From the NCBI GenBank assembly GCA_029237735.1, contig JAQZBU010000008.1, positions 1-64,000 on the forward strand: a stretch of 64,000 nt of DNA. Reading direction: 5' to 3'. This document shows positions 19,556-30,400 of the stretch, piece after piece. The DNA is from Ramlibacter sp. (lineage in GTDB: Bacteria > Pseudomonadota > Gammaproteobacteria > Burkholderiales > Burkholderiaceae_C). The notes under the pieces were generated by a model. The model was given only the letters and a program-made list of their open reading frames with translations. It had not been told where the DNA came from and made no database searches. Position numbers and translations under genes: made by a program. Within the stretch, counting starts at the first letter, position 1, and every line of letters starts with the position of its first letter.

Positions 19556-21067
19556 ATGCTCCACTGGATTGACTGGCTGCGGATGTCAGGCATGCGCCTG
19601 GGCGCCGCCGTGCTGGCAGCCGCCTTGCTGGCGACGCCCGCGCGCGCCCAGCTCCCGACTCTGGGCGACGGCAGCGACATGAACGTCGCCACCGAGCGCA
19701 AGCTGGGCGAGCGCGTGGCGCGCGAGCTCTACCGCGATCCGGACTACATCGACGACCCGGTGCTCGACGAGTACGTGCTGGAAATCTGGACGCGCCTGCT
19801 CGCCGCGGCGCGCACACGGGGCGAGCTCACGGCCGAGCTCGATGACCGTTTCGCATGGCAGGTGCTGCTGGGCAAGGACCGCATCATCAATGCCTTCGCG
19901 GTGCCCGGTGGATGGATGGGTGTCCAGCTGGGCCTGATCAATGTCACCGCCACGCGCGACGAATTGGCCGCGGTGCTGGCGCACGAGCTCAGCCATGTGA
20001 CACAGCGCCACCACTCGCGATTGATGACGCAGCAGAACCAGCAGGCGCCCTGGCTCATCGGCGCGATGATCCTCGCCGCGCTGGCCGCCAGCAAGAACCC
20101 GGATGCGGCGAACGCGATGATGGCCGGCGGCCAGGCGATGGCGATGCAGAACCAGCTGAATTTCTCACGCGACATGGAGCGCGAGGCCGACCGTGTGGGC
20201 TTCGGCGTGTTGACCCAGGCCGGTTTCGCGCCGGAGGGATTCGTCGCCATGTTCGAAAAACTGCAGCAGGCGGCGCGGCTCAACGACAACGGAAACTTCC
20301 CCTACCTGCGCACCCACCCGATGACGACCGAGCGCATCGCCGAGGGGCAGTCGCGCCAGCAACTCGCCACCCGGGCAACAGCGCCGCCACCGCCCGACCT
20401 CGTGCACGCGATGATGATCGGCCGCTCGCGGGTGCTCTCCAATCCCGGTGTGGATAACCTCCGCTCCTATGCGGGCGAGGCGGAAAGCGCCCCCGCCGCG
20501 GACCGGGCGCGGCAAGCCGGGCTGTTGTACGCGGGCGCGCTGGCTAATTCGAAGCTTCGCGAGCCGGCGGCCGCTTCGCGCCTGGCCGCGAAGCTCGCTG
20601 CAGTGACGGCAGGCGACGCGCGCGCGTCCCGGCTTGCCACGTTGCTGGCCGCCGAAGTGGCGCTCGCGGCGGGCGACGCGCCGCGCGCCGTGTCGCTGGT
20701 GGACGCCGCGGCCACTGGCCGGCCGGAAGTGATGTTGTCATCGCAAGCCCGCATGCGCGTAGGGCGCACGGGCGAGGCGGCGCAGCGTTTGCAGACCTGG
20801 GTGGCGCTGCATCCGCGGGATCCCGAGGCCTGGCAGTTGCTGGCGGCGGCGTACTCGGCGCAAGGCCAGGGGCTTCGCGCCATCCGGGCGGAGGCGGAAT
20901 CGCATGTCGCGCGGCTCGACTACCAGGCGGCGCTGGACCGGTTCAAGGCCGCACAGGACCTCGCGCGCAAGTCGGGCGCGGGAGGGGACCACATCGAGGC
21001 GTCGATCATCGACACCCGCACGCGGCAGGTGGCCCTACTTCTTCGCGAACAGGCTCTCGAGCGCTAA
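19556..21067 (+). CDS. M48-family metalloprotease with TPR tail (BepA/YfgC-like)
   Basis: This secreted zinc protease has about 503 residues. A signal peptide (AVLAAALLATPARA) precedes the catalytic domain with HELSH (H143, E144, H147) and a third ligand, E210, in EREADRVGF. An alanine-rich helical C-terminal half resembles TPR repeats. BepA-type proteins act in the periplasm on outer-membrane protein assembly. ATG 19583 or 19592 are alternative starts. The 3' end overlaps the convergent small membrane-protein gene by 33 bases. Confidence 0.88.
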   Translation: MLHWIDWLRMSGMRLGAAVLAAALLATPARAQLPTLGDGSDMNVATERKLGERVARELYRDPDYIDDPVLDEYVLEIWTRLLAAARTRGELTAELDDRFAWQVLLGKDRIINAFAVPGGWMGVQLGLINVTATRDELAAVLAHELSHVTQRHHSRLMTQQNQQAPWLIGAMILAALAASKNPDAANAMMAGGQAMAMQNQLNFSRDMEREADRVGFGVLTQAGFAPEGFVAMFEKLQQAARLNDNGNFPYLRTHPMTTERIAEGQSRQQLATRATAPPPPDLVHAMMIGRSRVLSNPGVDNLRSYAGEAESAPAADRARQAGLLYAGALANSKLREPAAASRLAAKLAAVTAGDARASRLATLLAAEVALAAGDAPRAVSLVDAAATGRPEVMLSSQARMRVGRTGEAAQRLQTWVALHPRDPEAWQLLAAAYSAQGQGLRAIRAEAESHVARLDYQAALDRFKAAQDLARKSGAGGDHIEASIIDTRTRQVALLLREQALER

Positions 21068-21391
21068 TTCAATCACCATCCCCAGCGCGGTGTAGATCAG
21101 CGAGCCGATCAGCGCTGCGACGAAGCCCTGGACATGGAAGCCGTCGAGTACGCTCGCCGCGGCCCAGAACATCAGTGCGTTGATGACGAACAGGAAAAGG
21201 CCAAGCGTGACCACGGTGACGGGCAGCGTCAGCACGACGAGGATGGGACGCACGATCGTGTTGAATAGGCCGATCACCAGCGCGGCGATCATCGCCGCCC
21301 CGAAGGTCTTGACCTCGACGCCGCTGTACATATAGGCCACGAACAGCAGCGCCGCGGCGCTGAGAAGCCATTTGGCAAGAAGTTTCAACAT
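21035..21391 (-). CDS. Small membrane protein of the phage-holin-like 4_2 family
   Basis: The 118-residue product has four hydrophobic helices, including VIGLFNTIVRPILVVLTLP and TLGLFLFVINALMFWAA, characteristic of the PF04020-type proteins common in bacterial chromosomes. Despite the name there is no phage context. The start at 21391 is the only ATG consistent with this family. The function is unknown. Confidence 0.82.
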   Translation of the reverse strand: MLKLLAKWLLSAAALLFVAYMYSGVEVKTFGAAMIAALVIGLFNTIVRPILVVLTLPVTVVTLGLFLFVINALMFWAAASVLDGFHVQGFVAALIGSLIYTALGMVIELALESLFAKK

Positions 21392-21451
21392 CGCGGCAGC
21401 ATACACCGCCAGCCCAGGCGCTATCATGCCCCTCCCCTTGCCGCTCGTCCC

Positions 21452-21853
21452 ATGGCCGGAATCCACATCACCGACATCGAAGCCGCCATCAACCACTGGC
21501 GTGATAGAAAGCCATCGCCTGACGGCGTGACGCTCGCGCCCGAGCTGCGCGCTCTGGCGGAGGTGTATGCGCTGATGATCTTTCATCAAGAGGACGAAGC
21601 CGCCGAGGAAGGCTTCCCGCCCGCCGCTTATGCCGCGTGGAAGGCCTGGTACGACACAACCCCGGACACGCCCTGTATCGCCATCTGTTCGACCAGCCAA
21701 GGCGACGCGGAGTGCAAGGGGTGCGGGCGCAGCTTCGGTGAGGTGCAGCACTGGACCGAGATGTCGCCCGCGGAAAAACGCCGCACCTGGCGGCGCATCA
21801 CCTTGCAGGGCGATGCGTGGCGCTTCAACAAATACGCCGAGCGCGCCGCATGA
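21452..21853 (+). CDS. DUF3717 and DUF1289 domain protein
   Basis: This 133-residue protein has an N-terminal helix-turn-helix-like DUF3717 segment (HITDIEAAINHWRDRKPSPDG) and a C-terminal DUF1289 motif with four cysteines (CIAIC and CKGCGRSF) that may bind metal, ending in EKRRTWRRI. The next gene starts inside its stop (ATGA), so the two are translationally coupled. Function is unknown, though the cysteine pattern suggests zinc or an iron-sulfur site. Confidence 0.75.
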   Translation: MAGIHITDIEAAINHWRDRKPSPDGVTLAPELRALAEVYALMIFHQEDEAAEEGFPPAAYAAWKAWYDTTPDTPCIAICSTSQGDAECKGCGRSFGEVQHWTEMSPAEKRRTWRRITLQGDAWRFNKYAERAA

Positions 21854-22152
21854 GGAGGCTGACCCGGGCGCCCAACATCGCGATCGCGGCGTTCTGGGTC
21901 GACGCGCTTCGCCAGGCCGGCATCGAAGCGTCGGTGCAACGTTATTACCTCGGTGCCGCGGCGGGCGAGCTGCCGCCCGACCAGTGCCTGCCCGAGGTCT
22001 GGCTGACGCACGACGAGCAGGAGGCCGAGGCCCGGGCGTTCCTGGAGGGCCTGCTGCACGTGCCGCAGCGGCGGTGGGTCTGCCTGTGCGGAGAGACGGT
22101 GGAAGGCGGCTTCGAGCAGTGCTGGAACTGCGGCCGCCCAATGCCCGAATAG
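21850..22152 (+). CDS. DUF2007-like protein with C-terminal zinc ribbon
   Basis: This 100-residue protein starts with LTRAPNIAIAAFWVDALRQ, typical of DUF2007 proteins (labelled putative signal transducers), and ends with two CxxC-like knuckles, CLCGE and CWNCGRP, forming a zinc ribbon. The ATG overlaps the upstream stop by four bases. Role unknown. The pair with the DUF1289 gene is probably a small operon. Confidence 0.72.
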   Translation: MRRLTRAPNIAIAAFWVDALRQAGIEASVQRYYLGAAAGELPPDQCLPEVWLTHDEQEAEARAFLEGLLHVPQRRWVCLCGETVEGGFEQCWNCGRPMPE

Positions 22153-22208
22153 CTCGCGAAGGCCGCGGGCTTATTCGTGGGCCACCGCGGAACCGGCTTC
22201 GCCGGGCC

Positions 22209-22280
22209 GCTGGTGGCGCCCCCTTGAGGGGGAGAGGGCGAAGCCCGAGGGGGCATCGGCCGCAGGCCGCTTCGGGGGTG
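22209..22280 (+). repeat. GC-rich intergenic hairpin element
   Basis: The stretch between the DUF2007-like gene and yaeQ contains nested inverted repeats, including CCCCC-TTGA-GGGGG, AGGGC-GAA-GCCC and outer GCCCCC/GGGGGC arms. Sequences of this form are scattered between genes in Comamonadaceae, which I know only as a general pattern. It may end transcription for both convergent genes. The rest of the 133-base gap shows nothing. Confidence 0.55.
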
Positions 22281-22285
22281 TTTAA

Positions 22286-22846
22286 TTACTTCAGGCGCAC
22301 CAGATCAATGTCCACGTTGTGGGTGCCGTCACCCAGCATCAGCGTGCCTTCCTGGATCGTCGCTTGGAGCTGCATGCTGCGCTGCGCGAGCGCCGCCAGC
22401 GACTGGGAGGCTGCCGGCGGCACGCGCCACACACTGAGGTTCTGCAGGCGCGACACCTTGTTTTCGATACCGCGCCACCAGATATCGGCCGCATATGAGA
22501 AGCAGTACACGCTCACCTTGTCGGCCTTGCCGCAGGCCTTGGACAGGGGTTTGTCTTCGGGCTGGCCGACTTCCACCCACAGCCGCGTGCGGCCGGTGAA
22601 GTCTCGCAGCGATACATCGGGGTCGTCAGGGTTGGAGAGCCCGGCGCCGAACGCCAGAACGCCGTCGCCGTTGCACTCGGTCTGCAGCAGGTGTGCGTTC
22701 AACGCCAGCGCGACGAGGCGCACCATCATGCGCTCGTCGGTTTCGCTCGGGTGGCGGGCCAGGGTCAACTGGTGGTCCGCGTAGTAGGCGTGGTCGATGT
22801 CGGCGATCGCGACGTTCGCCTTGAAGATGGTGCTCTTGAGGGCCAA
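22286..22846 (-). CDS. yaeQ: YaeQ family protein
   Basis: This 186-residue protein matches YaeQ, with the conserved opening MALKSTIFKANVAIADIDHA, HPSETDERMMVRLVALALNA and WVEVGQP. YaeQ has a PD-(D/E)XK nuclease-like fold and was genetically linked to RfaH function, but its activity is unsettled. It lies four bases downstream of purB on the same strand and is probably co-transcribed. Confidence 0.92.
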   Translation of the reverse strand: MALKSTIFKANVAIADIDHAYYADHQLTLARHPSETDERMMVRLVALALNAHLLQTECNGDGVLAFGAGLSNPDDPDVSLRDFTGRTRLWVEVGQPEDKPLSKACGKADKVSVYCFSYAADIWWRGIENKVSRLQNLSVWRVPPAASQSLAALAQRSMQLQATIQEGTLMLGDGTHNVDIDLVRLK

Positions 22847-22850
22847 ACCG

Positions 22851-24419
<1,569 letters not shown>

Positions 24420-24421
24420 TC

Positions 24422-25036
24422 ATGAAACTGATCGGATCCATATCCAGCCCTTACGTGCGCAAGGTGCGTATCGTCATGGCCGAAAAAAAGTTGGACTACG
24501 ATTTCGTGAACGAGGATGTGTGGGCCGCAGATACCACGATCGGTCAGTCGAATCCGCTGGGCAAAGTGCCTTGCCTGGTCATGGAAGGCGGTGAGGCGCT
24601 GTTCGATTCGCGCGTCATCGTCGAATACCTGGACACGCTGTCACCGGTGGGCAAGCTGATCCCCGCCATGGGCCGCGAGCGCGCCGAAGTCAAGACGTGG
24701 GAGGCGTTGGCCGATGGCGTGCTGGACGCATCGATCCTCGCGCGCCTGGAGGCGAACTGGCCCGGCCGCGTCAAGGGCCAGCGCAGCCAGGCCTGGATCG
24801 ACCGCCAACTGTCCAAGGTACATGGAAGCTTGAAAGCGATGAGCCAGGGCTTGGGCGAAAAGCCGTTTTGCGCGGGCATCTACCTCAGCCTGGCCGACAT
24901 CGCGGTCGGTTGCGCGCTGGGATACCTCGATTTCCGCTTTCCCGACATCGACTGGCGCGGCAGCTACCCTAACCTGAACAAGCTCCACGAGAAATTGATG
25001 ACACGACAGAGCTTCATCGACAGCAAACCCGCCTGA
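24422..25036 (+). CDS. Glutathione S-transferase family protein (YibF-like)
   Basis: The 204-residue product has an N-terminal thioredoxin-like domain (MKLIGSISSPYVRKVRIVMA, cis-proline in KVPCLV, glutathione-binding FDSRVIVEYL) and an alpha-helical C-terminal domain with AGIYLSLADIAVG. The catalytic serine is likely one of the N-terminal serines. An AGAGAG site precedes ATG 24422; an upstream in-frame ATG at 24383 is less likely. A strong terminator follows. The substrate is unknown. Confidence 0.88.
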   Translation: MKLIGSISSPYVRKVRIVMAEKKLDYDFVNEDVWAADTTIGQSNPLGKVPCLVMEGGEALFDSRVIVEYLDTLSPVGKLIPAMGRERAEVKTWEALADGVLDASILARLEANWPGRVKGQRSQAWIDRQLSKVHGSLKAMSQGLGEKPFCAGIYLSLADIAVGCALGYLDFRFPDIDWRGSYPNLNKLHEKLMTRQSFIDSKPA

Positions 25037-25100
25037 CAAATAAAAATCCCCGCCGGGGCACCAGGCCGAACGAAACAGCGTGCAGTTCGGCCTCCCCATG

Positions 25101-25129
25101 AAAAAACCCGGCTCAGCCGGGTTTTTTTA
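25101..25129 (+). terminator. Strong bidirectional intrinsic terminator
   Basis: An A-run, the stem CCCGGCT/AGCCGGG with a one-base centre, and a T-run make a symmetric terminator. It serves the GST gene and can also stop transcripts from the convergent glutathione peroxidase gene. Confidence 0.92.
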
Positions 25130-25140
25130 TTTGACCAGAG

Positions 25141-25171
25141 CACTCTGAAAACGCGAAGCGTTTTCAGAGTG
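25141..25171 (+). repeat. Perfect 14-bp inverted repeat with GAA loop
   Basis: CACTCTGAAAACGC and GCGTTTTCAGAGTG are exact reverse complements separated by GAA. It follows 11 bases after the terminator, in the 373-base gap between the GST and glutathione peroxidase genes. There is no T-run. It may be a mobile palindromic unit or a processing hairpin. Apart from the features listed, this gap has no gene that I can support. Confidence 0.7.
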
Positions 25172-25202
25172 AATGTACAAGCTGCCGCGAAGCGCCCCGA
25201 AA

Positions 25203-25229
25203 CGAAGGAGGGAGGGAGGGAGGAGGAGA
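25203..25229 (+). repeat. GGAG-rich simple purine tract
   Basis: A short run of tandem GGAG/GGGA units makes a purine-only strand of about 27 bases, with three GGG runs flanked by GG runs. It could form a two-tier G-quadruplex on the plus strand or be simple slippage DNA. It lies in non-coding sequence between convergent genes. Confidence 0.55.
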
Positions 25230-25409
25230 AGAGTCGCTCCAGGATTGCATCCGGGCTAACTGCTCCCGGAAGGCTTCGCAGCAAAAAAAGAATTCCTTGC
25301 CCAACCTCGTGTTCAGTAGAGTGGGGGCGCGGGCGCCGGGTTCCAGCGCACAGGCAATTTACGAGGTAAATTTTTGTGAACGGGGCACAGTCCGCGGCCA
25401 GCGCATTCG

Positions 25410-25976
25410 CTACCTTGCAGCCAATTGTTTCTCTATGTCCCGAACGAGTTCCTTGTCGTCGGGCTTCGTCATGCTGGTGTAGTTGGTGATGACCTTGCCA
25501 TCACGTCCGATCAGGTATTTGTGGAAGTTCCACAGGGGTTGTCTTCCGGTGGCTTGGGCGAGCTGCCGGTACAGCGCGTTCGCCTGCCCGCCTCTCACGT
25601 TGCTCTTGGAAAACATCGGGAACTTCACGCCGTAGGTGTTCTCGCAAAAATCCGCGATCTGTTTGTTGTCCCCGCTCTCCTGCGCGAAATCGTTGGATGG
25701 GAAGCCCAGCACTACCAGACCCCGGTCCCGGTATTTTGCATACAGCGCTTCCAGGCCCTGGTACTGGGGCGTGAACCCGCAATAGCTTGCGGTGTTGACC
25801 ACCAGCACGACTTTCCCGCTGTACTGGCAGAGCGACTGCGGCTTTTCATCCTGCAGCCGCGGGAACTGATGGTTCAACGTTACCGGACACGCTGGTGCGT
25901 CGGCAGCGAACGCGGGCGCAGCGGCAAGCGCCCCCCCGAGGGCTATGGCCGTCATGAGGCGGAAAGTGTTCAGCAT
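25410..25976 (-). CDS. Glutathione peroxidase family protein, exported
   Basis: The 188-residue product has a signal peptide (AIALGGALAAAPAFAA) and a thioredoxin-fold peroxidase domain. The peroxidatic cysteine is in NTASYCGFTPQYQGLE, and the WNF motif is intact in LWNFHKYLIG. The catalytic glutamine of the usual NQF motif is replaced by aspartate (FPSNDFAQE), a change seen in some bacterial relatives. It probably reduces hydroperoxides in the periplasm using thioredoxin-like donors. ATG 25976 has a GAGGA site; a longer upstream start is unlikely. Confidence 0.86.
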   Translation of the reverse strand: MLNTFRLMTAIALGGALAAAPAFAADAPACPVTLNHQFPRLQDEKPQSLCQYSGKVVLVVNTASYCGFTPQYQGLEALYAKYRDRGLVVLGFPSNDFAQESGDNKQIADFCENTYGVKFPMFSKSNVRGGQANALYRQLAQATGRQPLWNFHKYLIGRDGKVITNYTSMTKPDDKELVRDIEKQLAAR

Positions 25977-26062
25977 GAGGTTCCTCGAACTGCGAATCAT
26001 GCGCAATTGTCAGGCTGATTCGGGATGGCCGCTTAAAATACGGGCAGTTACGAAAGACGGCC

Positions 26063-26938
26063 ATGCTCTATCCCGAACTGTTCAAGCAACTCGAATCCGT
26101 CCGATGGGACATGGACAAGGACATCCCCTGGGACACGTTCGATGCCAGCAAGCTGTCCGACGAGCAGGCGCAGACCATCAAGATGAATGCCATCACAGAG
26201 TGGTCGGCGCTGCCGGCTACCGAGATGTTCCTGCGCGACAACCGCGATGACTCGGATTTCTCGGCATTTATGTCGATCTGGTTCTTCGAGGAGCAGAAGC
26301 ATTCGCTCGTGCTCATGGAATACCTCAAGCGGTTCCGCCCCGACCTGGTCCCGACCGAGCAGGAATTGCACGAAGTACGCTTCGAGTTCGAACCGGCCCC
26401 CGCGCTGGAAACACTGATGCTGCACTTCTGCGGCGAAATCCGCCTGAATCACTGGTACCGCCGCGCGAGCGAGTGGCACACCGAGCCGGTCATCAAGCAC
26501 ATCTACACCACGCTGTCGCAGGACGAGGCGCGCCACGGCGGCGCCTACCTGCGCTACATGAAGCGCGCGATCAACAATTTCGGCAACGAAGCCAAGGCGG
26601 CCTTCACCAAGATCGGCGTTCTGATGGCCAGCGCGCGGCGCACCGCGCAGGCCTTGCACCCCACCAACCTGCATGTGAACAAGGCCTTGTTCCCGCGCGA
26701 CACGATCCAGAGCCGCCTCCCCAATCCCGAGTGGCTGGAGGAATGGCTGGACAAGCAGATCAACTTCGACGCCGTGTGGGAAAACAAGGTGATCGAGCGC
26801 ATCCTGCACAACATGAGCCTGCTGATGAACCGCAGCTTCAAGAGCGTGCAGGAGCTCAATCGTTACCGCAAGGAAGTCGCGGCGCTGTTGGTCAAGGACG
26901 GCCGCGGCACCGGCGGACCTGCGCCGAGCGTGGCGTGA
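26063..26938 (+). CDS. Ferritin-like di-iron carboxylate protein (acyl-ACP desaturase-like)
   Basis: This 291-residue helical protein carries two di-iron motifs, E76-E77-x-x-H80 in FFEEQKHS and D154-E155-x-x-H158 in QDEARHGG, the arrangement found in ferritin-like oxidases and acyl-ACP desaturases. No signal or membrane segment is seen. It may be an oxygen-activating oxidase or desaturase; the substrate is not evident. Its stop overlaps the GTG start of rfaE2, which suggests co-translation and, weakly, an envelope role. Confidence 0.72.
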   Translation: MLYPELFKQLESVRWDMDKDIPWDTFDASKLSDEQAQTIKMNAITEWSALPATEMFLRDNRDDSDFSAFMSIWFFEEQKHSLVLMEYLKRFRPDLVPTEQELHEVRFEFEPAPALETLMLHFCGEIRLNHWYRRASEWHTEPVIKHIYTTLSQDEARHGGAYLRYMKRAINNFGNEAKAAFTKIGVLMASARRTAQALHPTNLHVNKALFPRDTIQSRLPNPEWLEEWLDKQINFDAVWENKVIERILHNMSLLMNRSFKSVQELNRYRKEVAALLVKDGRGTGGPAPSVA

Positions 26939-27417
26939 CGCCCCCGGCCTTCCAGGACAAGATCGTCCCCCGAGCCGACGCGGCCGCCCGCGTCGCGACA
27001 CTGCCGAAGCCTGTGGTCTTCACCAACGGTGTATTCGACGTGCTGCACCGCGGACACGTGACGTACCTGGCGCAGGCGCGTGAGCTTGGTGCGAGCCTGG
27101 TGGTGGCACTGAACACCGATGCTTCCGCGCGGCGCCTGGGCAAGGGCCCGGACCGCCCGTTGAACAACGAGCAGGACCGGGCCGTCGTGCTCGCCGCCCT
27201 CGCCTCGGTGAGCCTCGTCACCTGGTTCGACGAGGACACGCCGCTCGAACTCATCGCACAGCTCAAGCCCGCCATCCTCGTCAAGGGCGGCGATTACGAC
27301 ATGGACAAGCTCGCCGAGACGGCCGTGGTCCAGGGCTACGGGGGCAAGGCGCTGGCCATCCCGTTCGTATCCGGCTATTCGACGACCGACCTCGTTCGCA
27401 GGATTCGCCAGTCTTAA
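26935..27417 (+). CDS. rfaE2: D-glycero-beta-D-manno-heptose 1-phosphate adenylyltransferase
   Basis: The 160-residue product is the stand-alone adenylyltransferase half of HldE, activating heptose phosphate for lipopolysaccharide inner core synthesis. The nucleotidyltransferase HxGH motif is H38-R-G-H41 in FDVLHRGHVTYL, followed by VKGGDYDMDKL and FVSGYSTTDLVRRI. It starts at GTG 26935 inside the previous stop. Its TAA stop and the convergent RND pump stop share the palindrome TTAA. Confidence 0.92.
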   Translation: MTPPAFQDKIVPRADAAARVATLPKPVVFTNGVFDVLHRGHVTYLAQARELGASLVVALNTDASARRLGKGPDRPLNNEQDRAVVLAALASVSLVTWFDEDTPLELIAQLKPAILVKGGDYDMDKLAETAVVQGYGGKALAIPFVSGYSTTDLVRRIRQS

Positions 27418-30400
27418 ACCGCGCGTCCCTCCGGCACGGCGGGCGGCGGCGGCTCCGGCGGCAAGTCCGGCTTGTGCCGCAGCCGGCGCGCCATGCGCCG
27501 GATGAAATGCTCCAGGTCGTCCATGTAGGTGTACACCACCGGCACCACCAGCAGGCTGAGCACCGTGGACGTGATCAGGCCTCCGATCACGGCGATCGAC
27601 ATCGGCGAGCGGAAACTCGGGTCCGCCGTGCCGATGCCCACTGCGATCGGCAGCATGCCGGCGCCCATCGCGATCGTGGTCATGATGATCGGCCGCGCGC
27701 GCTTGTGGCAGGCATCCAGCAGCGCATCGAAGCGGCTCATGCCGTGGTCGCGGCGCGCGACGATCGCGTACTCCACCAGCAGGATCGAGTTCTTGGTCGC
27801 GATGCCCATCAGCATAATTAGCCCGATGAGCGACGGCATCGAGAAACTCTTCTGCGCGAGCAACAGCCCGACGAAGGCGCCGCCCAACGACAGGGGCAAC
27901 GCCGCGAGGATCGTGACCGGGTGCAGGAAGTCCTTGAACAGCAGCACCAGCACGATGTAGATGCACAGCACGCCGGTCAGCATGGCCAGTCCGAAGCTCG
28001 CGAACAGCTCGCCCATCACTTCGGCGTCACCGACCTCGATCACCTTCACGCCCGGCGGCAGGTTGCGCACCGAGGGCAACTGCTGCACCTTCGCTGCCAC
28101 GTCGCCCAGCGGCAGGCCGGACAGCTCGATCTCGAAGTTCACGTTGCGAGAGCGGTCGTAGCGGTCGATCACGGCCGGCCCGCCCGTCATCTCCAGCGTC
28201 GCGACCTGGCCCAGCATCACCGGCCCCCGCGCGCCGGGAACGGCGAGCCGCTCCAGCAGGCTCAGGTCCTTGCGCGCGTTCTCTTCCAGCTTCACCACGA
28301 TCGGCACCTGCCGCTGCGAGAGGTTCAGCTTGGGCAGGGCGATGTCGTAGTCGCCCGCCGTCGCGATGCGCAGGGTTTCGGCGATGGCCGTGCTGGTCAC
28401 GCCCAGGTCGGCTGCTTTCGCGAAGTCGGGGCGCACGACGATCTCGGGCCGGATCAAGCTCGCCGTGGAAGCGACGCTGCCCAGGCCGGGAATGGTGCGC
28501 AAATCCTTCTCCACGGCCCGCGCCGCTTCGCCCAGCGCCTGCGGATCTTCGCCGGTGAGAACCAGGATGTACTTCTCGCCCGAGCCGCCCAGGCCGACCT
28601 TGCTGCGCACCCCAGGCAGTGGCTCCAGAGCGGCACGGATGCGGTTCTCGATGCCCTGCTTGCGCGGCCGGTCCCCGCGGTCGGCCAGCAGGATGGTGAG
28701 CGTGGCCTTGCGCGCCTCGGCCGCGCCCGAAGGCGCGAAGGGGTCGGTGCCGGCCGTTCCGCCGCCGATGGTGGTGTACACGCTCTTCACGTGCTGCACC
28801 CCCATGACCATCGTGCGCGCCTGCTCCGCGACGGCCTTGGTCTGCTCCAGCGTCGAGCCCGGCGCAAGCTCCAGGTACACCTGCGTCTGCGAGTTGTCGT
28901 CCGGCGGGATGAAGCCGGTGGGGAGCAGCGGAATGAGGGCCACCGAGCCGACGAAGAACAAGATTGCCAGCACCATCGTCGTGACGCGGTGCCGCATGCT
29001 CCGATTCACCCACCCCATATAGATTTGCAGCCAGCGCGGCTCCTTGTGCGCCGTGACGATGGGCTTGAGCATGTAGGCCGCCATCATCGGCGTCAACACC
29101 CGGGCCACTACCAGCGACGCAAACACCGCCAGCGACGCCGTCCAGCCGAACTGCTTGAAAAATTTTCCCGCGATACCGCTCATGAACGCGGTGGGAAGGA
29201 ACACCGCGATCAGCGTGAAAGTGGTCGCGATCACCGCCAGCCCGATCTCGTCGGCGGCTTCCATCGCCGCCTGGTAGGGCGTTTTTCCCATGCGCAGGTG
29301 ACGCACGATGTTCTCGACCTCAACGATCGCATCGTCCACCAGGATCCCCACCACCAGCGACATCGCCAGCAAGGTCACGACGTTCACGGAAAACCCGAGC
29401 AGGTACATGCCGATGAAGGCCGGGATGACCGACATGGGCAGTGCGACTGCGGAGACAAAAGTCGCACGCCAGTCGCGCAGGAACAACCACACAACGAGCA
29501 CCGCAAGGATGGCGCCTTCATAGAGCAGGTGCAGCGAGCCTTCATACTCTTCCTGCACCGGGGTGACGAAGTCGAAGGCCTGCACCAGCTCCACGTCCGG
29601 GCGCTGCTGCTTGAGCTCGGCCAGCGCCTTGTGCACGGCGGCACCGACGGCGACTTCGCTCTCACCGCGGCTGCGCGAGACCTCGAAGCCCACCACGGGT
29701 TTGCCGTTCAGCAGGGCGGCGGCGCGCGGCTCGGCGACGGTGTCGCTGATGGTGGCGACGTCGCTCAGCTTAATGCTACGGCTGGCGCCCCCGGCCCCGC
29801 CGATCGCGATCTCCAGCTCGCCGATCTCGCGCGCCGTCTTGACGGTGGCCAGCGTACGCACCGGCTGTTCGGCGCCGCCCACGTCGGTGCGGCCACCCGC
29901 GCTCTCGGTCTGCACCTGGCGCAGCTGGCGCGAGATCTCGGCCGCTGTCGCGCCCAGAGCTTGCAGCCGCCCGGGGTCGAGCGCGACGCGGATCTCGCGG
30001 CTGACGCCGCCCACGCGGTTCACCGCGCCGACGCCGCGCACCGCCAGCAGCTTGCGCGAGATGTCGTTGTCCACGAACCAGGACAGGGCTTCCTCGTCCA
30101 TGCGCGGCGAGGAGACGGTGAAGGCCAGCACCGGCTGGCTCGCCAAGTCCATCTTGGTGACGATGGGCTCGCGCACGTCCGCGGGCAACTCGCTGCGCAC
30201 GCGCGAGACCGCGGAGCGCACGTCGTCCACTGCTTCCTGCACCGGCTTTTCCAGGCGGAACTCGGCGGTGATCGTCACGGCGCCGTCTTGCACCTTGGTG
30301 TAGATGTGCTTCAAACCTTGCAACGTGGCGATGGCGTTCTCGAGCTTGCGCGCGACGTCCGTTTCCATCTGCGCCGGCGCGGCACCCGGCAGCGATGCGG

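Noticed and set aside
21035-21391. Prophage remnant suggested by a holin-like protein
   Set aside because: This membrane-protein family is widespread in chromosomes, and no other phage gene or attachment site is present.
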